From contig JACPEH010000017.1 of NCBI GenBank assembly GCA_016183655.1, positions 86,822-150,821 of the forward strand: a DNA stretch of 64,000 nt, written 5' to 3'. The notes beneath the pieces are model-generated. The model was not told the origin of the DNA. It did not search any database and saw nothing but the letters and a program-made list of their open reading frames with translations. Positions 58,428 to 64,000 of this stretch are shown piece after piece. Position numbers and translations under genes: made by a program. Every line of letters begins with the position of its first letter. Position 1 is the first letter of the stretch. Origin of the DNA: Rhodocyclales bacterium (GTDB lineage: Bacteria > Pseudomonadota > Gammaproteobacteria > Burkholderiales > Rhodocyclaceae).

Positions 58428-59192
58428 GTGAGCGTCATTCGCGCATTGCTGTTGCTCTTGTCCGCCGTAGGAACAATGCTGTTTGGTGCCGCATTGGTTG
58501 CCTCGCTTCTCAACCCTGGCTATGTCGAAGAGACTGCGAAAGAAGTTATTCGGCGCCAAGTCGAGAAAAAGGTGCACGAGAAAATTGACGCGCTTGATGA
58601 GAAATACTTATCAACCAAGGCTGGCGCCTTGATCAACAAGCACGCTCAAGAGGCTGAGATCGCTCAGCGGCAACTGAAAGAAAAGATTCCTGAGAAAATT
58701 GCAGCCGTCATCTCAGAAATGCGCGACCTTGACTGCGAATGCCGAAAGAAAATCGAAAATCACCTTCGCGAAGGTTTCGAATCGCAGATCGTCATAGCCT
58801 CTCAAGCTCAGGAGCGTTTAACGTCGTTCATTCGAACAAAGTACATGGAAACAGCCGAAAAACTTACCCGTGAGTTTCGGATTTTCACTGGCATCAATGC
58901 GTTGGTTTTTTCTCTGCTCGGAATAGCCGTTTTCTTTAAGCAAGGTGCTGGGCGACATCTGATTCTTCCCGCACTGGTTTTGGTGGTGGCTTCCACCATC
59001 ACTGGCTACCTTTATCTCTTCAACCAGAACTGGCTACACACCATCCTGTTTAGTGACTACGTGGGCTTTGCATACATCCTCTATCTATCGATGGTCTTCG
59101 CATTTCTTTGCGACGTTTCATTCAACCGCGCCAGGGTGACGACGCAGTTGCTTAGTTCTGTTGGTGGCAATATTCAGGTACTTCCATGTTAA
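58428..59192 (+). CDS. Cassette 9: membrane protein with coiled-coil domain
   Basis: 254 residues from a GTG 14 bases after the core. An N-terminal helix (VIRALLLLLSAVGTMLFGAALVASLL) is followed by about 120 charged residues likely to be coiled-coil (EETAKEVIRRQVEKKVHEKIDALDEKYL..., AEIAQRQLKEKIPEKIAAV) with a CECRKK motif. Three C-terminal membrane helices end the protein (FTGINALVFSLLGIAVFF, LILPALVLVVASTITGYLYLF, VGFAYILYLSMVFAFLC). The coiled coil probably faces the periplasm. Function unknown. Confidence 0.72.
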   Translation: MSVIRALLLLLSAVGTMLFGAALVASLLNPGYVEETAKEVIRRQVEKKVHEKIDALDEKYLSTKAGALINKHAQEAEIAQRQLKEKIPEKIAAVISEMRDLDCECRKKIENHLREGFESQIVIASQAQERLTSFIRTKYMETAEKLTREFRIFTGINALVFSLLGIAVFFKQGAGRHLILPALVLVVASTITGYLYLFNQNWLHTILFSDYVGFAYILYLSMVFAFLCDVSFNRARVTTQLLSSVGGNIQVLPC

Positions 59193-59202
59193 GAGCGCCG
59201 CC

Positions 59203-59283
59203 CTCTAACCTTCCAGTCAAACCGCGCCTTACAGGCGCTTGGACGTGCCGCAAGCGGCACGCCATTTACTTTGCACGTTAGGT
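59203..59283 (+). repeat. attC9 (array-type, 81 bp)
   Basis: Arms CTCTAAC and GTTAGGT. Interior as in attC1 with one change in the small hairpin loop (TTACAGG). Confidence 0.92.
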
Positions 59284-59290
59284 ATTCACG

Positions 59291-59905
59291 ATGCTTAAGT
59301 TTCTGGGCAAGCTGCTCAATAGAGATCTAACAACCTCTGCGGAGCCTATCGATACGAATGTACCGGAGGATGAAATCTGGGAGATATTGCATCCCAAGAA
59401 CAAGACAGAGTTATCGCTTAGGAAGAAAAAGCTCCAGGCCTTCCTTCAATTTGCAACGCGCCAACTGAACAAGACCGAATCTCAGCGTTTGTGCCGAGTT
59501 GCCAAACGGGCTCTCGATGGCGATGAAGGTTCATTTGAGGCACTGAGCGAAGTAATGTCCGGCGAAGAAGGTCAAAGGCGAGGCAAATGGGTGTTTATCC
59601 AACTAGATTGGAAAGCGCGCGAGGAAATCGTGTGGCAGGTTTCCGAGATTCTGGGTACCTTCGGTATCAGTGAGCGCTGGGAGCGTGATTGTGAAGCGGA
59701 GTTTGGTTCAGTTCCCGAAGCACTAATAGCTTTGTCTGACTGGTTGGCCAGCAGAGACCTCGCACTTCTTCACTTCGAAACAGAGTCCGACTCCTATTGC
59801 TCGCTAATTGTCAGAGCATCTGACGTTTCTACCGCAAAAGAGCTTGCCACAGCGGCCCAACTTACACTCTACGATCATGCAGAGTTTTCTTGCCAGAATA
59901 CCTAA
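59291..59905 (+). CDS. Cassette 10: soluble protein, possibly DUF6630-like
   Basis: 204 residues, soluble. The N-terminus is basic (MLKFLGKLLNRDL). The middle has helical QAFLQFATRQLNKTESQRLCRVAKRALDGDEGSFEALSEVMSG. The second half has WVFIQLDWKAREEIVWQVSEILGTFGISERWERD and SVPEALIALSDWLASRDLALLHFETESDSYCSLIV, which recalls the DUF6630 family from memory. The stop codon lies inside the left arm of attC10. Confidence 0.7.
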   Translation: MLKFLGKLLNRDLTTSAEPIDTNVPEDEIWEILHPKNKTELSLRKKKLQAFLQFATRQLNKTESQRLCRVAKRALDGDEGSFEALSEVMSGEEGQRRGKWVFIQLDWKAREEIVWQVSEILGTFGISERWERDCEAEFGSVPEALIALSDWLASRDLALLHFETESDSYCSLIVRASDVSTAKELATAAQLTLYDHAEFSCQNT

Positions 59906-59986
59906 CCCTGCGGTCGAGGCGCGGCTTCGCCGCTGGGACGCCGGTCAAGCTGCGCTTGCCCAGCGCCCCTCACCTACACGTTAGCC
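59900..59986 (+). repeat. attC10 (87 bp, third type)
   Basis: Arms ACCTAAC (extended ATACCTAAC, matching the cassette 10 start) and GTTAGCC. Body GCGGTCGAGGCGCGGCTTCGCCGCTGGGACGCCGGTCAAGCTGCGCTTGCCCAGCGCCCC, different from the array type, so probably acquired from elsewhere. Confidence 0.88.
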
Positions 59987-60395
59987 TGCAAAACCAAGTC
60001 ATGCTCATGGCAACTCATCAACCACCCAACGTTCGCAGCCAATTCCACGGCCGCACGGGTGCTTTCGTTCGATGGTTTGTGGGTCGCTCATCCGCTGTGG
60101 TTCCGCCGGTTTTTGGCATCAGTGCGCGCTCTTCGCATCAGTGGTTCGCATCTGTTCGCGCAACGCGGCAACCCGAATCGCCGCCGATTCTGCGGCCTCG
60201 CCAAAGCAAAGCTTGTTGCATTACCGCCGCTGCTCATTTCTCTGCTCTTCGTCCAGCGCCTGCGCACAGTAGCGCGCTTGAACCGTTGGCCCGCAACGCA
60301 AACTCCGTGGTACACGGCCGGGCTAACATCCTGGTCAAACCGCTCCCTTCGGTCGCTTGGACGCGCCGCAAGCGGCGCGCCATTTACCTTGCACG
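59981..60395 (+). other. Cassette 11: 415-bp cassette without a convincing gene (family member 3)
   Basis: About 90% identical to cassette 6 by eye and aligned without gaps. Differences cluster between about 60 and 170 bases from the start, while the second half is almost unchanged. The frame ATGCTCATGGCAACTCATC stays open through attC11 but shows no codon-position bias in its changes. Another short frame ending near 60272 also lacks such bias. Confidence 0.6.
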
Positions 60396-60401
60396 TTGGG
60401 C
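60321..60401 (+). repeat. attC11 (81 bp)
   Basis: Arms GGCTAAC and GTTGGGC. Interior identical to attC6. Confidence 0.9.
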
Positions 60402-60407
60402 GTCTCA

Positions 60408-60710
60408 ATGAATAATCCATGGCTCTCGTTGTTGGCGATATTCATCGTCCTATTGCCTGTTTACCTGGCTGATCGGTTGCGGTTCAAAAAGGCGCAATCT
60501 ATTGCGGGGTCGTTTCAATGTTTTAGGTGCGGCATACAGTTGGCACCAATGCAGTCCAGTGAAGTCCCAGTTGCCGGTGGTCCTTTGGCATCAACCAAGG
60601 CCCGCGTTTGTCTTAAGTGTGCAAAACGAGATCGTGTTATTCGCGGTCTCACTTGGCTTGTAATGGCGGGCGCATTTGCGGGCACGGGGTTCTTGCTATG
60701 GCGACAATGA
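60408..60710 (+). CDS. Cassette 12: membrane-anchored zinc-ribbon protein
   Basis: 100 residues. N-terminal membrane helix (WLSLLAIFIVLLPVYLA), then two cysteine pairs CFRC and CLKC spaced 28 residues apart, forming a probable zinc ribbon, then a C-terminal helix (GLTWLVMAGAFAGTGFLLW). The cytoplasmic or periplasmic side of the ribbon cannot be fixed. No family recognised. Confidence 0.7.
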   Translation: MNNPWLSLLAIFIVLLPVYLADRLRFKKAQSIAGSFQCFRCGIQLAPMQSSEVPVAGGPLASTKARVCLKCAKRDRVIRGLTWLVMAGAFAGTGFLLWRQ

Positions 60711-60711
60711 C

Positions 60712-60783
60712 GCCCAACATCACAATCCACCGGACCTCCGGCAAGCTGCGCTTGCCTGCGTCCGGTGATTTTCAACGTTATGC
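60712..60783 (+). repeat. attC12 (72 bp)
   Basis: Arms GCCCAAC (extended GACGCCCAAC, matching the cassette 12 start TTGGGCGTC) and GTTATGC. Body CACCGGACCTCCGGCAAGCTGCGCTTGCCTGCGTCCGGTG, an unrelated type. Confidence 0.88.
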
Positions 60784-60792
60784 ACCGACGTC

Positions 60793-61128
60793 ATGACTAT
60801 CGCATTTAGGGAATGTGTTCTGAAAATCGACCAAATAGAAATGGTTGTTGAGCACCCCATTGCCTCTGCTGTTGAAGATGGCAACCACATATACGTCATC
60901 TTCGACTACAGCGATTTCTCTAAGGATCATCAAGCCAATAACCTAGTTTGCTTTGATCGTTCTGGATATTTTGTCTGGTATGCCGAAAACCCAGTCCATA
61001 TGGCCAGTAGCGCGTACACCGGCTTTATTTCCCTGTCCCCTCAACTTGTGGTGGGAAATTTTTCAGGCTACGAAGTGCAGCTAAATAGAGAAACCGGCAA
61101 AGTGCAAAAACTGAGGTTTACCAAATAA
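60793..61128 (+). CDS. Cassette 13: soluble beta-rich protein of unknown function
   Basis: 111 residues with no signal or membrane segment. Aromatic, beta-strand-like sequence (HIYVIFDYSDFSKDHQANNLVCFDRSGYFVWYAENP, YTGFISLSPQLVVGNFSGYEVQLNRETGKVQKLRF) resembles one or two propeller blades but is too short for a full propeller. No family recognised. Confidence 0.7.
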   Translation: MTIAFRECVLKIDQIEMVVEHPIASAVEDGNHIYVIFDYSDFSKDHQANNLVCFDRSGYFVWYAENPVHMASSAYTGFISLSPQLVVGNFSGYEVQLNRETGKVQKLRFTK

Positions 61129-61131
61129 GGT

Positions 61132-61218
61132 GCATAACTTGGCGCTCAACCTCGCTCCCTCCGGTCGCTGGACGCTGCGCGATAAAGCCGCGCAGCGCCG
61201 GTTAGCTCTACGTTATGC
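61132..61218 (+). repeat. attC13 (second type, 87 bp)
   Basis: Arms GCATAAC and GTTATGC. Body as in attC2 with a few changes (CTCCCTCCGGTCGCTGG...GATAAAGCC). Confidence 0.9.
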
Positions 61219-61236
61219 ATCTTCTGGTAATACAGC

Positions 61237-61890
61237 ATGAGCCCAAAATTCGAACCTCCTGAACTGAACAAAAAGGCTTTCACTTGTCCATATTGTGCTG
61301 CCTATGCAGCTATGGATTGGCAGTCACTAGCGACATACGGACAGCGAATCGGAATTTCTTGGAAACCGATATTGATTGCAACTTGTCATCATTGCCAAAA
61401 GGAAGCGATTTGGTTGAACGAAGAGGGATATGGAGTTCAGGAAATGATCTACCCAAGATCATCTACTGCTCCGCTTCCAAACCCCGACTTGCCGGATGAG
61501 TGCAATAGAGATTACTTAGAAGCGCGTTCAATCGCTGAAAGCTCCCCTCGTGGTGCCGCAGCACTCTTACGTCTATGCCTCCAAAAACTTGCGGTACACC
61601 TCGGAGGAAACGGCAAAAACATAAACGACGACATAGCACATTTGGTTCAACAAGGCTTACCAGCTCGTGTTCAACAAGCATTAGATGTGGTCCGCGTAGT
61701 TGGAAACAATGCTGTTCATCCAGGGGAAATGACTATTGAGGACAAACCACAAACTGCCATAGCCTTGTTTGGACTCATCAATTTAATTGTCGACAATCAG
61801 ATCACTCAACCCAAGCAGGTGGCTGAACTTTTTTCAAATTTGCCCGATGGAGCTAAAAGTGCTGTCGCTAAACGTGATGGAAAGGCATAA
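61237..61890 (+). CDS. Cassette 14: DUF4145 domain protein
   Basis: 217 residues. An N-terminal zinc-ribbon-like part (FTCPYCAAYAAM ... CHHCQKEAIWL) precedes a DUF4145 helical domain (NRDYLEARSIAESSPRGAAALLRLCLQKLAVHLGGNGKNINDDIAHL...VVRVVGNNAVHPGEM). DUF4145 occurs in restriction-modification and other defence-associated proteins and in free-standing proteins like this one. A defence role is a possibility only. Confidence 0.85.
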   Translation: MSPKFEPPELNKKAFTCPYCAAYAAMDWQSLATYGQRIGISWKPILIATCHHCQKEAIWLNEEGYGVQEMIYPRSSTAPLPNPDLPDECNRDYLEARSIAESSPRGAAALLRLCLQKLAVHLGGNGKNINDDIAHLVQQGLPARVQQALDVVRVVGNNAVHPGEMTIEDKPQTAIALFGLINLIVDNQITQPKQVAELFSNLPDGAKSAVAKRDGKA

Positions 61891-61980
61891 CAAACGCTTC
61901 GAGCCGACCACCCAAAAGCTACGCTTTTGGGTTCCCTCCGCGCTACGCGCTCCGGCGTCGGCTCAAGCAGCACGTTATGT
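61885..61980 (+). repeat. attC14 (96 bp)
   Basis: Arms GCATAAC and GTTATGT. Long body ACCCAAAAGCTACGCTTTTGGGTTCCCTCCGCGCTACGCGCTCCGGCG, related to attC15. The cassette 14 stop codon overlaps the left arm. Confidence 0.88.
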
Positions 61981-61995
61981 TTCTAGGAGTTTCTG

Positions 61996-62481
61996 ATGTT
62001 TGGTCTGTTCAAGAAGAAATTCGATATTGAAGCGTTTATCGCCGGCAGCGTCGAAGGGTTGAAAATGACAACCGACGCGCATCGCGGGACATGGCACTTT
62101 GGTGAAGAAAAGTCATGGGACGTAGATCAAGACAACGGGCACATCATATTTACGTTTGCAAATGGCACAGTCGCATCATCACCAGTACAGATAGTTGGAA
62201 CCTATAACTCCAAAGACAGCACCTTCATGTGGGGTTGGAACCATCCTTCAGTAGTTCCGGCGCTTCAGGCGGCCGCGTCGCGGGTCAAAGCGTTTGGTGA
62301 AGAACACAATTCAAATGAGTTAACGACCCAAAAGGTTTCATGCTCTGAACAGAGGGCTTGGGAATACACGGCATTGGCCATGCGGCTTTCTGAATCATGT
62401 GGCGCTTATCGCGGTGAGGCAGGGCCGGGCACTTTCGTTTTCATGATCTTTGGTGAAGTGCGCCTTGCAAAAGAAACATAA
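61996..62481 (+). CDS. Cassette 15: DUF6882-like protein
   Basis: 161 residues, soluble; AGGAG stands upstream of the ATG. The sequence WDVDQDNGHIIFTFANGTVASSPVQIVGTYNSKDSTFMWGWNHPSV is the pattern of the DUF6882 family, frequent in integron cassettes and immunity-like neighbourhoods. MFGLFKKKFDIEAFIAGSVEG opens the protein. Function unknown. The stop codon lies inside the left arm of attC15. Confidence 0.78.
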   Translation: MFGLFKKKFDIEAFIAGSVEGLKMTTDAHRGTWHFGEEKSWDVDQDNGHIIFTFANGTVASSPVQIVGTYNSKDSTFMWGWNHPSVVPALQAAASRVKAFGEEHNSNELTTQKVSCSEQRAWEYTALAMRLSESCGAYRGEAGPGTFVFMIFGEVRLAKET

Positions 62482-62568
62482 CCCTACGCTCAACCTGACG
62501 CCCAACAGCTGCGCTGTTGGGTTCCCTACGCGCTTCGCGCTCCGGCGCAGGTTAGCTCCACGTTAGGC
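62476..62568 (+). repeat. attC15 (93 bp)
   Basis: Arms ACATAAC and GTTAGGC. Body CGCCCAACAGCTGCGCTGTTGGGTTCCCTACGCGCTTCGCGCTCCGGCGCAGG, same general type as attC14. Confidence 0.88.
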
Positions 62569-62578
62569 AGCAAGAATC

Positions 62579-62902
62579 ATGCGCCCCCTTTCACCGCCTA
62601 TCCAATCCAGATTGTGGCAACTTGCTTGTACTCACAATGTTGAGCGCGTAGCCCTACACCAAGTTTTGGGGGCGCCGCATTTCACAGAGTCCAACTCTTT
62701 TGCTACTTATGGCGGAGAGGAAGATTGGTGGGGCTATCAACTACAAAACGGCATGCTGGCTGTTATATGCCTTCGTGTTCCATACCGCGACGCCATCATT
62801 TGCTCCGATCAACAGCAGATCACCAACGAAATATTGGCTGCATTTGGCAGCGCTATTGCACTCGGCACCCTCGAAGTCTATCCGCAAGCCTATGCTGCCT
62901 AA
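62579..62902 (+). CDS. Cassette 16: soluble protein of unknown function
   Basis: 107 residues, no membrane segment. It has a Trp-rich patch (YGGEEDWWGYQLQNGMLAVICLRVPYRDA) and a helical C-terminus. The TAA stop is formed by the GCCTAAC arm of attC16, so the reading frame ends in the recombination site. No recognised family. Confidence 0.7.
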   Translation: MRPLSPPIQSRLWQLACTHNVERVALHQVLGAPHFTESNSFATYGGEEDWWGYQLQNGMLAVICLRVPYRDAIICSDQQQITNEILAAFGSAIALGTLEVYPQAYAA

Positions 62903-62977
62903 CATCCCAGTCAAACCGCGCCTTGCAGGCGCTTGGACGTGCCGCAAGCGGCACGCCATTTACTTTGAACGTTAGGT
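62897..62977 (+). repeat. attC16 (array-type, 81 bp)
   Basis: Arms GCCTAAC (extended GCTGCCTAAC, matching the cassette 16 start) and GTTAGGT. Interior as in attC1, with TTGCAGG in the small loop. Confidence 0.92.
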
Positions 62978-62982
62978 GTCAA

Positions 62983-63423
62983 ATGCCACGCACCAAGCGC
63001 ATCGGACTCATCTCGTTTTTCGTTGGAGTGCTGGCTATCTGCCTAGCCACGAGTGCTATCCACATGAAGGCTTCTCATAACCCAGCTGGAGGAGTAGTTC
63101 TCGCGTGGTTAGCGAAAATTGGTGTAGTGCAACAAACCGTATCCACCACTGCATCTTTATCGGAAGCTAGCGTATTTTCTATCAATGACGAAAACGCCCT
63201 TCAATGGTTATTGTTCTCGGCCGTTGCCTCTAGCGTTCTCGCCATGGTTGTTGCAGTCGTAGCGGAGCTTCGTCGAGAGCACACTCTGTTTTTGAGTTGC
63301 GGGTTCATTTTCGGGGCATTGTCCATTGCGCTTATTAAGCCAGTTGCTGGCTTAGCATCTCTTATTGGTGGCTTCACATTTGTCATGGCAATCCGGCGCC
63401 AACGCAAGCAAAATGACACCTAA
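62983..63423 (+). CDS. Cassette 17: membrane protein of unknown function
   Basis: 146 residues with about four helices: GLISFFVGVLAICLATSA, GGVVLAWLAKIGVV (weak), WLLFSAVASSVLAMVVAVVAEL, and FLSCGFIFGALSIALIKPVAGLASLIGGFTFVMAI. Basic C-terminus (RRQRKQNDT). The stop TAA is provided by the ACCTAAC arm of attC17. A longer upstream frame runs through attC16 and is not used. Confidence 0.72.
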   Translation: MPRTKRIGLISFFVGVLAICLATSAIHMKASHNPAGGVVLAWLAKIGVVQQTVSTTASLSEASVFSINDENALQWLLFSAVASSVLAMVVAVVAELRREHTLFLSCGFIFGALSIALIKPVAGLASLIGGFTFVMAIRRQRKQNDT

Positions 63424-63498
63424 CTTCCCAGTCAAACCGCGCCCTATAGGCGCTTGGACGTGCCGCAAGCGGCACGCCATTTACTTTGTACGTTAGAA
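63418..63498 (+). repeat. attC17 (array-type, 81 bp)
   Basis: Arms ACCTAAC (extended GACACCTAAC) and GTTAGAA. Interior as in attC1, with a changed small hairpin (GCGCCCTATAGGCGC) that keeps its pairing. Confidence 0.92.
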
Positions 63499-63501
63499 GT
63501 C

Positions 63502-63864
63502 ATGATCTACGCCTTTGCCACCGATGACCGCTCTCTCAATGTTTTTGCTTCCGAAGCAGAAGCAATTTCCTATTGCGAGGGCATCGATGTTTCTCAAGGA
63601 AATTGGCTATTTTTTGGCAATGACGGCGGCTCTCTTGAAGCACATTTCGCAACTCCGGCCTCACAGGTTGGGGGGGTTGTGTCCAGTGGCAGCTATTGCC
63701 TACGCCGGGCCGCCAACGCATCCCAAAAAGATCTAGCCGCATTGCTTCCGCGTGTCGTTAGCGTTGAAAGCCAGGGCGGCCCTAGCTCCGTCGCAGAGGT
63801 CGAAAGACTTCTAACATTTCCTTCCAGCGGACCGCCGCAAGCGGCGGCCGCTGAAGTCCAACGT
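63502..63864 (+). CDS. Cassette 18: hypothetical protein whose stop codon is interrupted
   Basis: 121 codons from the ATG nine bases after the core: MIYAFATDDRSLNVFASEAE..., then NWLFFGNDGGSLEAHF and GGVVSSGSYCLRR. It resembles small soluble proteins I associate with integron cassettes. The frame reads through the attC stem and reaches CAA CGT. In an intact attC the next codon would be TAG from the GTTAGAA core. Here the sequence switches to GTGCGCC and the frame stays open to the window end, which I read as intron insertion. Confidence 0.7.
63809..63864 (+). repeat. attC18, interrupted in its right core
   Basis: Left arm TTCTAAC (extended ACTTCTAAC, matching the cassette 18 start TTAGAAGT). 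Short body TTCCAGCGGACCGCCGCAAGCGGCGGCCGCTG. The right arm stops after AACGT, where GTTAGAA is expected, so the site is split between GT and T. Confidence 0.8.
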
Positions 63865-64000
63865 GTGCGCCGGGCATGGCGCGTTACTTCGTCGGTGAAA
63901 GTCCGATGGCCAGGTTTGCAGAGCCGAAGGCAAGGAGAAGGGCAAGGGCGTCGCCGCGAGGCGGGGTCTGGAGGAAGCCCAATCCGAAACTGCGGGGCGA
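63865..64000 (+). mobile_element. 5' end of a group II intron, probably class IIC-attC (truncated by window edge)
   Basis: Starts GTGCGCC, the GUGYG-type 5' end of group II introns, exactly at the broken attC core. GGTGAAAGTCC at about 63894 and GGGGTCTGGAGGAAGC further on are sequences typical of domain I in bacterial group II introns. Insertion in the core next to the attC hairpin is the known target of the IIC-attC class. The reverse transcriptase gene and 3' end would lie beyond the window. Confidence 0.75.

Noticed and set aside
54992..63498. Regularly spaced hairpin repeats resembling a CRISPR array
   Set aside because: Spacing is 350-850 bases, the units are 56-96 bases with GTTRRRY/RYYYAAC ends, and the intervals hold genes. 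They are attC sites. No cas gene is present.
63515..63742. Short frames on both strands inside cassette 18
   Set aside because: They are shadows of the frame from 63502, which starts nine bases after the core and spans the whole cassette.

Overview
The window is GC-rich chromosomal DNA of a betaproteobacterium, most likely Rhodocyclales (Dechloromonas/Azonexus/Accumulibacter-like). The evidence is the conserved order adk-kdsB-Trm112-lpxK-exbD-exbB // xseA-sodB, the betaproteobacterial small families DUF2788 and DUF3579, heme d1 (denitrification) genes, a K+-independent membrane pyrophosphatase and cyanophycin genes. The assignment comes from gene content only.

Layout. 1-9.2 kb: thiolase, a CobD/CbiB-like membrane protein, a CoA-type Nudix hydrolase, a retropepsin-like protease, a glutamine amidotransferase, YajQ, PpnP, DUF2788 and an argD-argF-argG run. 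9.4-13.6 kb: ParA-like ATPase, two small conserved proteins, rpsT, murJ and a YbhB/PEBP protein. 13.6-20.9 kb: hppA, pfp, adk, kdsB, Trm112, lpxK, exbD, exbB. 21-27.8 kb: an insertion between exbB and xseA that holds a cupin/GlxA-type regulator pair and an RND efflux operon with DUF2892. The RND operon lies between two direct repeats; one is the xseA leader and the other looks like a decayed copy of it. 27.8-34.6 kb: xseA, sodB, a TerB/DUF697 protein, a putative Tgl-type transglutaminase, ubiC, DUF192, a MITE-like element and an RluE-type pseudouridine synthase. 34.6-43.4 kb: nirN and nirJ behind an FNR/DNR-type box, an unusual chemoreceptor, pyruvate carboxylase and YbjQ. 43.4-45.2 kb: a Phd/PIN toxin-antitoxin pair with a repeat operator, an IS200/IS605 end remnant and two small membrane proteins. 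45.5-53.1 kb: a cyanophycin locus (ABC exporter, DUF1854, cphA', cphA).

53.2-64 kb is a chromosomal integron. A tyrosine recombinase with the IntI-specific insertion (minus strand) is separated by a LexA-type palindrome and an attI region from an array of 18 consecutive gene cassettes on the plus strand. Each cassette is closed by an attC site whose outer arms match its own first bases. The cassettes are more AT-rich than the rest of the window. They mostly encode small membrane, exported or unknown proteins (DUF4145, DUF6882 and others), and three of them are related 415-bp cassettes without a convincing gene. The last attC is cut inside its GTT core by sequence that looks like the 5' end of a class IIC-attC group II intron, which runs off the window. 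The insertion removes the TAG stop that the core would give the last cassette gene.

Base positions were read by eye. Family names rest on recognised motifs, not on database searches.
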